A stretch of 5,293 bases of DNA from Burkholderiales bacterium. GTDB lineage: Bacteria > Pseudomonadota > Gammaproteobacteria > Burkholderiales > Burkholderiaceae_C. Made by a program: the position numbers and the translations under genes. Location of the stretch: NCBI GenBank assembly GCA_028869035.1, contig JAGWTL010000221.1, forward strand, positions 1 to 5,293, written 5' to 3'. Shown in pieces: positions 5,148 through 5,293 of the stretch. Under the pieces are notes generated by a model. That model did no database searches, was not told the origin of the DNA, and was given only the letters and a program-made list of their open reading frames with translations. Each line of letters opens with the position of its first letter. The stretch's first letter is position 1.

Positions 5148-5293
5148 CCCTTCCACGATTCGGGCGAGGTGCCCGGCAGACCGAGCAACTGGTGCTGGCC
5201 TGGGACGGCCAGGCCCTGGCTTATGTGCAGGCGCGGCCGGAAGGTGCAGATCGTTTCCGGGTGCAGCGTTTCGGTGTGTTGCGCTCGGGGGGG
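5138..5293 (+). CDS. mshI: MshI-like pilus biogenesis protein (PilM-like), N-terminal part only
   Basis: The reading frame runs from GTG to the window end (52 codons, no stop) and is cut by the edge, not broken. The N-terminus starts MALTLPRFGR and soon reaches QLVLAWDGQALAYVQA (17-32), a pattern of two beta strands that fits the first strands of the actin-like PilM/GspL-type fold. FRVQRFGVLRSG (40-51) would be the next strand. In MSHA systems MshI is the cytoplasmic or inner-membrane alignment protein that works with MshJ, MshK and the secretin MshL, which would be expected further right. The assignment rests on position beside mshE, mshG and a pilin plus the short N-terminal pattern, so it is tentative. 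That it is a real gene is well supported by the ribosome site, GC-rich codon use and strand. Confidence 0.65.
   Translation, partial: MALTLPRFGRGARQTEQLVLAWDGQALAYVQARPEGADRFRVQRFGVLRSGG

Noticed and set aside
1..5293. CRISPR array, insertion sequence or prophage signs
   Set aside because: No regularly spaced repeats, transposase, integrase or terminal inverted repeats with target duplications are visible.

Overview
The window looks like chromosomal DNA of a GC-rich proteobacterium, most likely a betaproteobacterium. This is inferred from the high G+C of third codon positions, the tRNA set Gly(GCC)-Cys(GCA)-Gly(GCC)-Leu(UAA), and the sequence character of the MSHA-type pilus genes. The tRNA set recalls the glyW-cysT-leuZ cluster that lies downstream of pgsA in E. 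coli. No taxon can be fixed from the sequence alone.

Layout. Positions 1-510 hold four plus-strand tRNA genes, all with an encoded CCA end. A strong hairpin plus T-run sits between the first tRNA-Gly and tRNA-Cys. Positions 511-655 are non-coding and contain a tRNA T-arm-like remnant and inverted repeats. Positions 656-1279 encode a 207-residue conserved-looking protein of unknown function with an acidic linker and a Gly/His-rich tail. A short gap with an extended -10 promoter candidate leads to an MshE-type (PilB/GspE family) pilus-assembly ATPase at 1369-3114. After only 8 bases comes an MshG-type (PilC/GspF family) inner-membrane platform protein at 3123-4355. A perfect 14-bp inverted repeat without a T-run and a promoter candidate separate the machinery genes from a small type IV prepilin at 4511-4882, which is closed by a textbook rho-independent terminator with a GUGA loop. 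A 195-bp spacer then leads to the first 52 codons of a gene that fits mshI (PilM-like), cut by the window edge.

How the genes work together. The ATPase would drive pilus extension by turning the platform protein, which lifts pilin subunits from the inner membrane into the fibre. The prepilin is the subunit, to be cleaved and methylated by a prepilin peptidase not seen here. The MshI-like protein would belong to the inner-membrane alignment complex, encoded further to the right. The ATPase N-terminus carries two 24-residue MshEN motifs, so pilus activity is probably gated by cyclic-di-GMP. I do not see a wholly undescribed system. The points most worth checking are the pilus-locus arrangement, the non-terminator hairpin before the pilin gene, the terminator inside the tRNA cluster, and the variant first c-di-GMP motif.
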